Positions 34,970-43,259 of a stretch of 64,000 nucleotides of DNA are shown piece after piece (the first letter of the stretch is position 1; every line of letters starts with the position of its first letter). Source of the stretch: Paractinoplanes deccanensis (lineage in GTDB: Bacteria > Actinomycetota > Actinomycetes > Mycobacteriales > Micromonosporaceae); the NCBI RefSeq assembly GCF_016862115.1, contig NZ_BOMI01000070.1, positions 25,118 to 89,117 of the forward strand, given 5' to 3'. The notes beneath the pieces are model-generated. The model worked only from the letters and a program-made list of their open reading frames with translations. It made no database searches and was not told where the DNA came from. The position numbers and the translations under genes are program-made.

Positions 34970-36304
34970 TCAGGCGCCCGGCTTGACCAGGCCCGTCTCG
35001 TAGGCGAGGACGACCGCCTGGGTGCGGTCGCGCAGGCGCAGCTTGGTGAGGACGTGGCCGACGTGGGTCTTGATGGTGGTCTCGCTGACCCGCAGCGCGG
35101 CGGCGATCTCGGCGTTGGAGTGGCCGCGCGCGACGTGGACCAGCACTTCGCGTTCCCGTTCGGTAAGCGCGTCGAGCTTGCCGGACGTGGTCGTCTCGGG
35201 CGCCGGCAGCGCGTCGGCCACCCGCGCCAGGATCCGCGCCAGCACCGGCGGCGTGATCACTGCACCGCCCGCCGCGACCGCCCGCACCGCCGCCACCAGC
35301 TCGGCGACCGGCACGTCCTTGCGCAGGAACCCCGTCGCCCCGGCGGCAACCGCGGCGAGCACGTCCTCGTCGGTGTCGTGCGTGGTCATCACCAGTACCC
35401 GCACCGGCAGCCCCGCCTCCGACACGGCCCGCGTGACCCCGAGCCCGTCCACCCGTGGCAGCACCAGATCCGTGATCAGCACATCCGGCAGCAGCCGCCG
35501 AGCCAGATCGATCGCCTCAACGCCGTCGCCGGCCTCCCCGACAACCACGATCTCCGCGGCGGCCGTCTGATCCCCGGCGCCCGCATCGACTTCCGCGCCG
35601 AGGACGGGCGTGGAGGGGGAAGGAGGCACGGCCGCGGAAGGCGTGGTGGTGCGGGAAGTGGAAGCGGCGGGGGAAGGCGTGGTGGTGCGGGAAGTGGAAG
35701 CGGCGGGGGAAGGCGAGGTGGTGCCGGAAGCGGTCGCGGAGGGGGTGGTGGTGCCGGAAGTGGAAGCGGTCGCGGAGGGGGTGGTGGTGCCGGAAGTGGA
35801 AGCGGTCGCGGAGGGCGCGGTGGTGCCGGAAGCGGAAGGGGCCGGGGAGGGCGCGGTGGTGCGGGAAGAGGAAGCGGCCCCGGAGGGCGAGGCGGTTGGG
35901 GAGATCGGTGTGGTGGGGGAGGGCGGAGCGGCGTACGAGATCGGTGTGGCGGCGGAAGACGGGGTGGTCGAGGAAGGCGGGGTGGAAGGGGAGGCCAGCG
36001 TGACCGCCGGGGGCGGGCTGGCAGGGGACGGCGGTGTGGTCGCCGAGATTGCTGTGGAGTGGGGCGTCGTTCCGGCGCTGGAGGCGGCAGCTGCGCCGGA
36101 GCCTTGCGCGGCGCCCGAGCCGAGGTGGGCGCCGCCGTGCCGGGGCTCGGCGTTTCGGCCAGGCTTGTCGTCCGGCTCGGTTGCCGGCGTAGGGGCCGAC
36201 GCGGGGCGGGCGGGCGTGGCTGCCGTCAGGACTGCTCGCAGGCCGGAGCGCTGCATCGGGGCGGCGTCGGCCAGCAGGACGCGCAGCGGGCGTGGCGAGG
36301 TCAC
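34970..36304 (-). CDS. NarL-type response regulator with a 220-residue low-complexity insertion in its receiver domain
   Basis: A 444-residue protein, about twice the usual length. Residues 1-29 are the first strand and helix of a receiver (RVLLADAAPMQRSGLRAVL). Residues about 30-250 are Thr/Ser/Pro/Ala-rich and repetitive. The receiver resumes at EIVVVGEAGDGVEAI, with phospho-acceptor Asp279 (LITDLVLP), Thr (VMTTHD) and Lys (FLRKDV). A LuxR HTH ends the protein (LTEREREVLVHVARGHSNAE). One Asp of the N-terminal acidic pair is Ala. GTG start at 36304 overlaps a possible 10-codon leader. No kinase gene is adjacent. Confidence 0.88.
   Translation of the reverse strand: MTSPRPLRVLLADAAPMQRSGLRAVLTAATPARPASAPTPATEPDDKPGRNAEPRHGGAHLGSGAAQGSGAAAASSAGTTPHSTAISATTPPSPASPPPAVTLASPSTPPSSTTPSSAATPISYAAPPSPTTPISPTASPSGAASSSRTTAPSPAPSASGTTAPSATASTSGTTTPSATASTSGTTTPSATASGTTSPSPAASTSRTTTPSPAASTSRTTTPSAAVPPSPSTPVLGAEVDAGAGDQTAAAEIVVVGEAGDGVEAIDLARRLLPDVLITDLVLPRVDGLGVTRAVSEAGLPVRVLVMTTHDTDEDVLAAVAAGATGFLRKDVPVAELVAAVRAVAAGGAVITPPVLARILARVADALPAPETTTSGKLDALTEREREVLVHVARGHSNAEIAAALRVSETTIKTHVGHVLTKLRLRDRTQAVVLAYETGLVKPGA
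35637..35890 (-). repeat. 36-bp in-frame minisatellite, about seven copies
   Basis: Units begin at 35637, 35673, 35709, 35739, 35775, 35811, 35847 and 35883 (period 36 bp, once 30 bp), core GAAGGCGTGGTGGTGCGG. All spacings are multiples of three. On the minus strand they encode 12-residue Thr/Ser/Pro repeats such as SATASTSGTTTP. Degenerate relatives continue to about 36060. Confidence 0.9.
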
Positions 36305-36333
36305 CGGTGGGCCCGGACGACGGCGGCGTGCAT
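36301..36333 (-). CDS. Possible 10-residue leader peptide before the response regulator
   Basis: ATG at 36333 opens MHAAVVRAHR and stops with a TGA that overlaps the GTG start of the response regulator (GTGA). AGGGTG lies about 4 nt before the ATG, while the GTG itself has no good ribosome site. It could couple translation of the regulator to the upstream NUDIX-like gene. Support is only positional. Confidence 0.3.
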   Translation of the reverse strand: MHAAVVRAHR

Positions 36334-36338
36334 GGCGG

Positions 36339-36929
36339 TCACCCTAGGCGATCGGCGTGCCAGCGGGCGATGGGCCACCAGTGGCGCTCGCCCAGCAGGT
36401 CGGCGCCGTCGGCGAGGCCGATCCACGTGCCGGCGCTGTCGGCGGGACGCAGCTGGGGGTCGCGCGGCGTGAAGACCGGCACGTGCGCCAGTGGGACCGG
36501 CAGGCGGTAGCTCGCGTCCGGAACCGGCACGATGTTGCGCACGAACCCGATGCACCGAGTCGCGACGCCACCCGCCGGCGGGAAGGGCCGCCGCGCCCGC
36601 TCGCCGGCGACGTCCAGGTCGCCGGAGTAGGCGCCGGCCTCCCGGTCGGGCGTGGGTGCCGCGCGCGTCGTGGGGGCGTGGAGGTACCGCGCGGTCAGGT
36701 GGGACACGCCCTCCGACGGTGTCCGGCCGTCGAGGAACTGGGTGGGGATGTCGAAGCCCTTCGGCGTGCGGACGCAGAAGAGCTTGCCGTCGCGGAACAG
36801 GGCCAGCCGGACGATGACGGTGGGCTCGGGGACATCGAGGTCGTGGCCGGCCCAGACCTCGGCACGGCTGCCGGTGGGCAGCCAGGGGGCGCCGGGGACC
36901 GAGTGGGCCAGGGCCGGGGAGTCGATCAC
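36339..36929 (-). CDS. NUDIX-like protein with degenerate catalytic box
   Basis: A 196-residue protein with the beginning of a NUDIX fold (EPTVIVRLALFRDGKLFCVR, FDIPTQFLDGRTPSEGVSHL). The expected NUDIX box (G-x5-E-x7-R-E-x2-E-E) is not conserved: no catalytic Glu pair is visible after SEGVSHLTARYL. A second half carries VPLAHVPVFTPRD and RHWWPIARWHA, as in NUDIX proteins that retain the fold. GTG start at 36929, 22 nt after the RecB-like gene, so it is probably in the same operon. It may be inactive or non-hydrolytic. Confidence 0.65.
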   Translation of the reverse strand: MIDSPALAHSVPGAPWLPTGSRAEVWAGHDLDVPEPTVIVRLALFRDGKLFCVRTPKGFDIPTQFLDGRTPSEGVSHLTARYLHAPTTRAAPTPDREAGAYSGDLDVAGERARRPFPPAGGVATRCIGFVRNIVPVPDASYRLPVPLAHVPVFTPRDPQLRPADSAGTWIGLADGADLLGERHWWPIARWHADRLG

Positions 36930-36951
36930 GCGGTCATGATGGCACCTCTGG

Positions 36952-37968
36952 TCACGCCAGGCGGTCGTCGTCGGCGGGGGCCGAGTCGGCCGCCGGGTCG
37001 GTGGTGGTGGGGTAGGGCGGCGGGGTGCCGCCGAACTCGGGGCACAGGGCCTGGTGGCTGCACCAGCCGCAGAGGCGGCTGGGCTTGGGGCGGAAGTCCT
37101 GGTCGCGCTTGGCGCGCTCGATGGCGGCGGACAGGGCGACCAGGGTGCGCTCGAAGCGCTCGAGCTCCTCGGCGTCGGGGCTGTAGTCGAGGGCCTCGGC
37201 GTCCTTGAGGTAGAGCAGGCGCAGCACCCGGGGCACCACGCCGTGGGTGCGCCACAGCACCAGGGCGTAGAACTTCAGCTGGAACAGGGCGCGGCCCTCG
37301 AACGCCTCGCGCGGGGCGCCGCCGGTCTTGTAGTCGACGACGCGCAGGTCGCCGGCGGGGGAGATGTCGAGGCGGTCGATGTAGCCGCGGATCAGCAGCT
37401 CGTCGTCGATCAGCGTGGAGACCAGGCTCTCGCGCTCGGCCGGCTCGAGCCGGCGCGGGTCCTCGACCGCGAAGTAGCCCGGCAGCAGGGCCCGCGCGCT
37501 GTCGAGGAAGGCGCTCAGCCGGGTGGCCTCGTCGGGCTCGGGCACGTCGGCCAGGGCCGCCTGGCCGGGGATCACGGGCAGGCCCGACGCGTCGGCCTCG
37601 GCGGCGACGGCGGCGGGGTCGGTCACGCCGCGGCGGGCCGGTGCGGCGGCCAGGATCTCGGCGACGCCGGGCTCCTCGGTGAGGATGCGCTGCCAGGCGG
37701 GCTCGACCAGGGCGGCCGCGGCCTCGGGGGTGCGCTCGGCGGCGGGCAGGTCGAAAAGGGTCTCGAGCACCGCGTGCACGAGGGTGCCGCGCACCTGGTC
37801 GGCGGAGGGCTGCTCGGGCAGCTTGTCGATGGTGCGGAAGCGGAACAGCAGAGGGCACGTCTTGAAGTCGGCCGCGCGTGACGGCGACAGCGAGGGCCCG
37901 GCCGGCCGGTCGGCGGGATCCCGGCGGGGGGAGCCGGGCGGGGGAGGGGAGACCGTGGGTGCCGTCAT
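36952..37968 (-). CDS. RecB family exonuclease (PD-(D/E)XK)
   Basis: A 338-residue nuclease of the Cas4/AddB-C-terminal type. SLSPSRAADFKTCPLLFRF and GTLVHAVLETLF form the first conserved part; the catalytic core is GYIDRLDISP with VVDYKTG, and QLKFYALVL follows. One Cys in FKTC plus three in LCGWCSHQALCPEF fit a 4Fe-4S cluster as in AddB/Cas4. I chose ATG at 37968 (MTAPTV); a TTG two codons upstream is possible. It is divergent from the site-2 protease. The stand-alone family is widespread in actinobacteria, probably in DNA repair. Confidence 0.92.
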   Translation of the reverse strand: MTAPTVSPPPPGSPRRDPADRPAGPSLSPSRAADFKTCPLLFRFRTIDKLPEQPSADQVRGTLVHAVLETLFDLPAAERTPEAAAALVEPAWQRILTEEPGVAEILAAAPARRGVTDPAAVAAEADASGLPVIPGQAALADVPEPDEATRLSAFLDSARALLPGYFAVEDPRRLEPAERESLVSTLIDDELLIRGYIDRLDISPAGDLRVVDYKTGGAPREAFEGRALFQLKFYALVLWRTHGVVPRVLRLLYLKDAEALDYSPDAEELERFERTLVALSAAIERAKRDQDFRPKPSRLCGWCSHQALCPEFGGTPPPYPTTTDPAADSAPADDDRLA

Positions 37969-38045
37969 GTCCAAGAGGCTAGGGCAGGGGTACGACGAAA
38001 AAGCCGTTGGCCGCCCCGCGCCGCGGACTCCGTAGCATCGACGGC

Positions 38046-39200
38046 GTGGACGACAGCAGGAGGCAGCCCCGGACCCGGCGCGGCGGCAGGCCGGTGGGTC
38101 AGGTTCTGGGCATCCCGATCTTCGTGAACGGGTCGATGATCCTGCTGGCGGTGCTGGTCACGTACGTGTATGGCAATTATGTGCGCGCCGAGCTCGACCT
38201 GCGTGACCCGTTCGGCTATGTCGTGGGTTTCGGCTTCGTGCTGTGCCTGCTCGGCTCGGTGCTGCTGCACGAGCTGGGCCACGCGCTGACGGCGCGCCGG
38301 TTCGGCATCGGGGTGCGCGGGATCACCCTGGAGCTGCTCGGCGGCTGGACCGAGATGGACCGCGACGCGCCCACCCCGCGCGTGGACGCCCTGGTCAGCC
38401 TGGCCGGGCCGGCCGTGTCGCTGGTGCTCGGCGGGGTCGCCACCGCCGCCACGCTGGCGCTGCCCGACCGTACCGCCGCCGGGCAGATCGCGTTCCAGCT
38501 GGCCGCGAGCAACATCCTGGTGGCGATCTTCAACGTGCTGCCGGGGCTGCCGCTCGACGGGGGCCGCGCGCTGCGGGCCGGGCTCTGGTGGCTGATCAAG
38601 GACCGCGACCGGGCCACCGAGGCCGCCGGCTGGGCCGGGCGCGTGCTCGCGTTCGGCACCGGCATGGTCGCCTTCTGGCTCTACCGGCTGGGCACGCTCA
38701 CGCTGCTCGGCATGCTCTTCGTCCTGCTGGTCGTCTTCACGCTCTGGCAGGGCGCCGGCCAGTCGATCCGGCTGGCCCGGATGACCCGCCGGTTCCCGCT
38801 GGTCAAGCTGCGGGAGCTGGCCCGACCGCTGCTCACCGTGCCGGCCGGCACGCCGCTCGGCGAGGCGCAGCGGCGCCGCTCGCAGGACCCGCGGCCGAAC
38901 GTGGTGCTCGCCGTGTCGGACTCGGCCGGTAATCTCACCGCACTGGTCGACCCCATCGCCGCCGAACGTGTGCCGGTGGACCGCCGCCCCTGGGTGGCGG
39001 TGGACAGCGTGTCGCGCTCGCGCGACGCGGTGCCCGCGCTGCCGCTGGACCTCAGCGGCGAGCAGGTGGTGCGCGCGCTTCAGGCGCACCCCGCCGCGCA
39101 GTACGTGGTGACCTCCGGCGAGGACGTCGTCGGTGTGCTCCGCGTCGGCGACGTCGCCCAGGTCCTGGAGCCCCGCCGACCGACGAAACAACGGAAGTGA
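38046..39200 (+). CDS. Site-2 protease family protein (M50)
   Basis: A 384-residue membrane metalloprotease. The zinc motif HExxH is LLHELGHALT in a helix, and the third ligand lies in NVLPGLPLDGGRALR. About six membrane helices occupy residues 30-240, followed by a degenerate CBS-type cytoplasmic region. GTG at 38046. Its stop overlaps the trmI start (GTGA), as is usual in actinobacteria. Such proteases cleave membrane-embedded regulators; the substrate is not known. Confidence 0.93.
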   Translation: MDDSRRQPRTRRGGRPVGQVLGIPIFVNGSMILLAVLVTYVYGNYVRAELDLRDPFGYVVGFGFVLCLLGSVLLHELGHALTARRFGIGVRGITLELLGGWTEMDRDAPTPRVDALVSLAGPAVSLVLGGVATAATLALPDRTAAGQIAFQLAASNILVAIFNVLPGLPLDGGRALRAGLWWLIKDRDRATEAAGWAGRVLAFGTGMVAFWLYRLGTLTLLGMLFVLLVVFTLWQGAGQSIRLARMTRRFPLVKLRELARPLLTVPAGTPLGEAQRRRSQDPRPNVVLAVSDSAGNLTALVDPIAAERVPVDRRPWVAVDSVSRSRDAVPALPLDLSGEQVVRALQAHPAAQYVVTSGEDVVGVLRVGDVAQVLEPRRPTKQRK

Positions 39201-40189
39201 ACGAAGCTGTGACCCTTACGCCTGCCGCCGTCGACACCGACTCGCTGCCCGCGCACCGCGGGCCGTTCCGGGAGGGCGATCGCGTCCAGCTCACGGACCC
39301 GAAGAACCGGATGCACACGATCGTGCTGCAAGCGGGCAAGGAGTTCCACACGCACCGCGGCGCGCTCGCCCACGACGCGCTGATCGGCCTGCCCGACGGC
39401 AGCGTCGTCACCTCCACCGGCGGCACCCCGTACCTGGCGCTGCGCCCGCTGCTGAGCGACTACGTGCTCTCGATGCCGCGCGGCGCGCAGGTCATCTACC
39501 CCAAGGACGCGGCGCAGATCGTGGCCATGGGTGACGTCTTCCCCGGCGCCAAGGTCCTCGAGGCGGGCGTCGGCTCCGGCGCCCTCACGCTCTCGCTGCT
39601 GCGCGCCGTCGGGACTTCGGGCGAGCTTCACTCGTACGAGATCAGGGACGACTTCGCCGCGATCGCGCGCAAGAACGTCGAGTCCTTCCTCGGCGGCCCG
39701 CACCCGGCGTGGCACCTGCACTCGGGCGACGTCGCGAGCAATACCGAGACCGGTTTCGACCGGATCATCCTGGACATGCTGACCCCGTGGGAGGCGCTGG
39801 ACATGGTCGAGCGCTCGCTGATCCCGGGTGGGGTCTTCATCGGGTACGTGGCGACGACGCCCCAGATGTCCGAGTTGGTGGAGGCGCTGCGCGAGCGGGG
39901 CGGCTGGACCGAGCCGCGCGCCTGGGAGTCGCTGGTGCGCGACTGGCACGCCGAGGGCCTGGCCGTGCGCCCCGACCACCGCATGATCGCGCACACCGCG
40001 TTCCTGGTGTCGGCGCGTAAGCTCGCACCGGGCGTGACCGCGCCGCCGCGGCGCCGCAAGCCCAGCAAGGGAGCCGAGGCGTACGCGCTGCGCCGCGCGG
40101 CCCAGGCCGCCCTCGCCGCCGCGGCCGTCGCGGAGATCGACGACACTCGCTCGGACGACGAGAGCGGCGAAGCGGCCCCGGATATGTGA
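39197..40189 (+). CDS. trmI: tRNA (adenine-N1)-methyltransferase
   Basis: A 330-residue SAM-dependent enzyme that makes m1A58 in the T-loop of tRNA. An N-terminal beta domain (RGPFREGDRVQLTDPKNR, FHTHRGALAHDALIGLPDG) precedes the Rossmann domain with motif I VLEAGVGSGALTLSLLRAV, FDRIILDMLTPWEAL and the GGVFIGYVATTPQMSEL region. Then comes a basic tail (PPRRRKPSKG) and an Ala-rich acidic C-terminus. The GTG start overlaps the protease stop. In actinobacteria it sits just upstream of the proteasome ATPase gene, as here. Confidence 0.95.
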   Translation: MNEAVTLTPAAVDTDSLPAHRGPFREGDRVQLTDPKNRMHTIVLQAGKEFHTHRGALAHDALIGLPDGSVVTSTGGTPYLALRPLLSDYVLSMPRGAQVIYPKDAAQIVAMGDVFPGAKVLEAGVGSGALTLSLLRAVGTSGELHSYEIRDDFAAIARKNVESFLGGPHPAWHLHSGDVASNTETGFDRIILDMLTPWEALDMVERSLIPGGVFIGYVATTPQMSELVEALRERGGWTEPRAWESLVRDWHAEGLAVRPDHRMIAHTAFLVSARKLAPGVTAPPRRRKPSKGAEAYALRRAAQAALAAAAVAEIDDTRSDDESGEAAPDM

Positions 40190-40258
40190 CGGCACGCACC
40201 GGGGTCGGGTAGCTTCCATGGCGGCAAGCGAGTCAGCCGTGAGGGCGGGGAGGATCGG

Positions 40259-40858
40259 GTGGGCGCGATGAGTTCTCCGCCGTTCGGCGGCAGCAACGAG
40301 ATGCCGGCTGTCTTTCCCGACTGGTCGCCTTATCAGGATCTCGACTCGGCGGCCCGGGCCTACCTGCGCGATCCCGAGGTGGCGCTGGACGCGCTCTTCG
40401 GGGTCCTGCGCGGCGCCTCGGTGCTCTGCTTCACGCTGGAGCGCTTCGTCAACGAGGTCAACGGCGTCTGGCAGGAGGTCGTCATCTGCGACGGCAGCCG
40501 CCTGGTGCTGTGGCACGGCGAGGACGTGGCGCCCGGTGACGGCCCGGTCGGCTCGATGACCTCGTCGCTGCGCGTGGTGCCGCTGTCCACGGTCACCGAG
40601 GTGGGCTGCCGGCGGCGGCTCACCCGCACCTCCAACGGCCAGGCCCGGGTCGACAGCATCGACGTCTACCTGCTGCTGAGCTCGGTCGACGACGCGGTGC
40701 CGCCGCCCGGCATGGACGAGGGCGAGTCGCGGCAGGCGATCCGGCACGACGCGCTGCGCTTCGGCAAGACGCTGGACGACGGCGGACCGGGACAAATCGC
40801 CCGTCTCGAGGAGTTCTCGCGCGTGGTTGCGTCTCTCGTGGGACGGCCGACACTCTAA
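40259..40858 (+). CDS. DUF5998 family protein
   Basis: A 199-residue actinobacterial protein found near the proteasome ATPase gene. GTG at 40259 has GGGGAGG 5 nt upstream; ATG three codons later is an alternative. SLRVVPLSTVTEVGCRRRLT and FGKTLDDGGPGQIARLEEFS are its conserved parts. No membrane helices or known catalytic motif. The function is unknown. It is convergent with the ferredoxin gene. Confidence 0.85.
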   Translation: MGAMSSPPFGGSNEMPAVFPDWSPYQDLDSAARAYLRDPEVALDALFGVLRGASVLCFTLERFVNEVNGVWQEVVICDGSRLVLWHGEDVAPGDGPVGSMTSSLRVVPLSTVTEVGCRRRLTRTSNGQARVDSIDVYLLLSSVDDAVPPPGMDEGESRQAIRHDALRFGKTLDDGGPGQIARLEEFSRVVASLVGRPTL

Positions 40859-40949
40859 ACCTCGGTTTCGGCCGTGTGACTTTTTCCGCGAAATTGGGAC
40901 CCGGTCGCATCGCCGGCGGCGGCGCGGAACATGCCGCGCGGCAACGGAT

Positions 40950-41243
40950 TCAGGCGGCCTCGGGGCCGGCCACCTCGACGTCGTCGGAGCGGCGCACCAC
41001 GTGGATGCAGTCGCCCGGGCACTCCTTCGCCGAGTCGATCACCTCGAGGCGCAGCCGGGCCGGCACGCTCGTGCGCACGCCGGGGGATTGCAGCAGCTCA
41101 CCGGCGGTGTCCTTGACGTAGGCGAGTCCGTCGATGTCCAGCTCGAAGACCTCCGGCGCGTACTGCACACAGAGCCCGTCGCCGGTGCACAGGTCCTGAT
41201 CCACCCAGACCTGCAGTTCCTCGTCGCCGGTGCGCGCAGACAC
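40950..41243 (-). CDS. Ferredoxin (3Fe-4S/4Fe-4S single cluster)
   Basis: A 97-residue electron-transfer protein. Cluster ligands are in QDLCTGDGLCVQYAPEVF (C-x5-C) and AKECPGDCIHV (Cys-Pro). GTG at 41243 has a GGGAGG site and starts just inside VSARTGDEELQVW. It is divergent from arc, sharing its promoter region, a common arrangement in actinobacteria. The redox partner is unknown. Confidence 0.92.
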   Translation of the reverse strand: MSARTGDEELQVWVDQDLCTGDGLCVQYAPEVFELDIDGLAYVKDTAGELLQSPGVRTSVPARLRLEVIDSAKECPGDCIHVVRRSDDVEVAGPEAA

Positions 41244-41417
41244 GTCGAACCTCCCACGGATAGCCCCCGGCGACCGTACCGGAAGCGTCCGACAAGTCAC
41301 TTGCGAGGACCGGCCGAATGGATCAAGACTCGGTGACGAGGGTGTTGCATGGGTCGAAATCCGGCCCGCAGCGGCTAGTGTTATCCCAAGACGTTCGAGC
41401 CCCCGGGGAGGTGGGAC

Positions 41418-43199
41418 GTGGCACGCAGCGACGAGGCGGACAACCGCGCCGCACGTTGGGAAAAAGAGGCCAACGATCTCTCCAGCCAGGTCGCGTTCCT
41501 GCAGGAGGAACTCGCCCTTGTCAGGCGGAAGTTGACCGAAAGCCCACGACACGTCCGGCAGCTCGAGGAACGGCTTGCGGCGACGCAGGCGCAGCTGGCC
41601 CGAGTGACCGAGAACAACGACCGGCTCGTGGCGACCTTGAAGGAAGCGCGGGCCCAGATCGTCACTCTCAAGGAAGAGATTGACCGGCTCGCCCAGCCGC
41701 CGAGCGGCTACGGCGTTTTCCTGGCAGCACACGAGGACGGCACCGTCGATGTCTTCACCGGCGGCCGCAAGCTCCGCGTGGCGGTCTCGCCGTCGTTGAC
41801 GGTCGAGGACCTCCAGCGGGGCCAGGAGGTGCTGCTCAACGACGCCCTCAATGTGGTCGACGCCTTCGGCTTCGAGCGCACCGGCGAGGTCGTCACCCTC
41901 AAGGAGGTCCTCGCGGGCCCCGACGGGGAGCGCGGCGACCGGGCCCTGGTCGTCTCGCACGCCGACGAGGAGCGCATCGTCTCCCTCGCGGACTCGCTCG
42001 AGATCGCCAAGCTCCGTGCCGGCGACTCGCTGATGATCGAGCCCCGATCGGCGTACGCCTACGAGCGGATCCCCAAGAGCGAGGTCGAGGAGCTCGTCCT
42101 CGAGGAGGTCCCCGACGTCGACTACTCCGACATCGGTGGCCTGCACTCCCAGATCGAGCAGATCCGCGACGCTGTGGAGCTGCCGTTCCTGCACGCCGAC
42201 CTGTTCCGGGAGCACCAGCTGCGCCCGCCGAAGGGCATCCTGCTCTACGGCCCGCCCGGCTGCGGCAAGACGCTGATCGCCAAGGCGGTGGCCAACTCGC
42301 TGGCCAAAAAGATCGCCGAGCGGCGCGGCGAGGAGAAGCACACCAGCTACTTCCTCAACATCAAGGGCCCGGAGCTGCTCAACAAGTACGTGGGTGAGAC
42401 CGAGCGGCACATCCGCCTGGTCTTCCAGCGGGCGCGGGAGAAGGCCGGCGAGGGCACGCCGGTGATCGTGTTCTTCGACGAGATGGACTCGATCTTCCGT
42501 ACCCGTGGCTCGGGTGTCTCCAGCGACGTGGAGAACACGATCGTTCCCCAGCTGCTCAGCGAGATCGACGGTGTCGAGGGCCTGGAGAACGTGATCGTCA
42601 TCGGCGCCTCCAACCGGGAGGACATGATCGACCCGGCCATCCTGCGGCCGGGCCGGCTGGACGTGAAGATCAAGATCGAGCGCCCGGACGCCGAGGCGGC
42701 CAAGGACATCTTCGGCAAGTACATCCTGCCGGGCCTGCCGCTGAGCTCGGAGGACCTGGCCGAGCACGGCAACGACGCCGACGTCACGGTCGCCGCGATG
42801 ATCGACGCCGTGGTCATGCGGATGTACACCGAGTCCGAGGAGAACCGCTTCCTCGAGGTCACCTACGCCAACGGTGACAAGGAAGTCCTGTACTTCAAGG
42901 ACTTCAACTCCGGCGCGATGATCCAGAACATCGTGGACCGCGGCAAGAAGATGGCCATCAAGGAGTTCCTCACCTCCGGCAAGAAGGGGCTGCGCCTGCA
43001 GCACCTGCTCGACTCCTGCGTCGACGAGTTCCGCGAGAACGAGGACCTGCCCAACACGACAAACCCCGACGACTGGGCCCGCATCTCCGGCAAGAAGGGC
43101 GAGCGGATCGTCTACATCCGCACGCTCGTCTCCGGCGGCAAGGGCGCCGAGGCCGGCCGCTCCATCGAGACGGCCAGCAACACCGGTCAGTACCTGTAA
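41418..43199 (+). CDS. arc: Proteasome-associated AAA ATPase ARC/Mpa
   Basis: A 593-residue hexameric ATPase that binds Pup through its coiled coil, unfolds pupylated substrates and feeds them to the PrcAB core. The N-terminal coiled coil (about 10-90) is followed by two OB domains, then the AAA module with Walker A YGPPGCGKTL, Walker B VFFDEMDSIF and sensor motifs (GASNREDMID, RPGRLDVKIK). The C-terminus SNTGQYL ends in the Gln-Tyr-Leu motif that docks into the proteasome alpha ring. GTG at 41418 with GGGGAGG upstream. It is followed by a terminator. Confidence 0.97.
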   Translation: MARSDEADNRAARWEKEANDLSSQVAFLQEELALVRRKLTESPRHVRQLEERLAATQAQLARVTENNDRLVATLKEARAQIVTLKEEIDRLAQPPSGYGVFLAAHEDGTVDVFTGGRKLRVAVSPSLTVEDLQRGQEVLLNDALNVVDAFGFERTGEVVTLKEVLAGPDGERGDRALVVSHADEERIVSLADSLEIAKLRAGDSLMIEPRSAYAYERIPKSEVEELVLEEVPDVDYSDIGGLHSQIEQIRDAVELPFLHADLFREHQLRPPKGILLYGPPGCGKTLIAKAVANSLAKKIAERRGEEKHTSYFLNIKGPELLNKYVGETERHIRLVFQRAREKAGEGTPVIVFFDEMDSIFRTRGSGVSSDVENTIVPQLLSEIDGVEGLENVIVIGASNREDMIDPAILRPGRLDVKIKIERPDAEAAKDIFGKYILPGLPLSSEDLAEHGNDADVTVAAMIDAVVMRMYTESEENRFLEVTYANGDKEVLYFKDFNSGAMIQNIVDRGKKMAIKEFLTSGKKGLRLQHLLDSCVDEFRENEDLPNTTNPDDWARISGKKGERIVYIRTLVSGGKGAEAGRSIETASNTGQYL

Positions 43200-43206
43200 C
43201 GATCCG

Positions 43207-43248
43207 CGAGGCCGCGGCGCGGGGGTTTCCTCCCGCCCCGCGGCCTCG
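43207..43248 (+). terminator. Terminator after arc
   Basis: CGAGGCCGCGG (43207-43217) pairs perfectly with CCGCGGCCTCG (43238-43248); the G/C inner part adds further pairs. It lies 8 nt after the arc stop and separates arc from the acyltransferase genes. Confidence 0.85.
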
Positions 43249-43259
43249 TTGCATCCGGC

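Noticed and set aside
35054..36472. Gly-rich 472-codon plus-strand frame (PE-PGRS-like appearance)
   Set aside because: It is the antisense reading of the Thr/Ser/Pro repeat and has no start context or N-terminal PE domain.
40950..43004. 684-codon minus-strand frame containing the ferredoxin
   Set aside because: All but the last 97 codons are antisense to arc; the ferredoxin has its own GTG and ribosome site at 41243.
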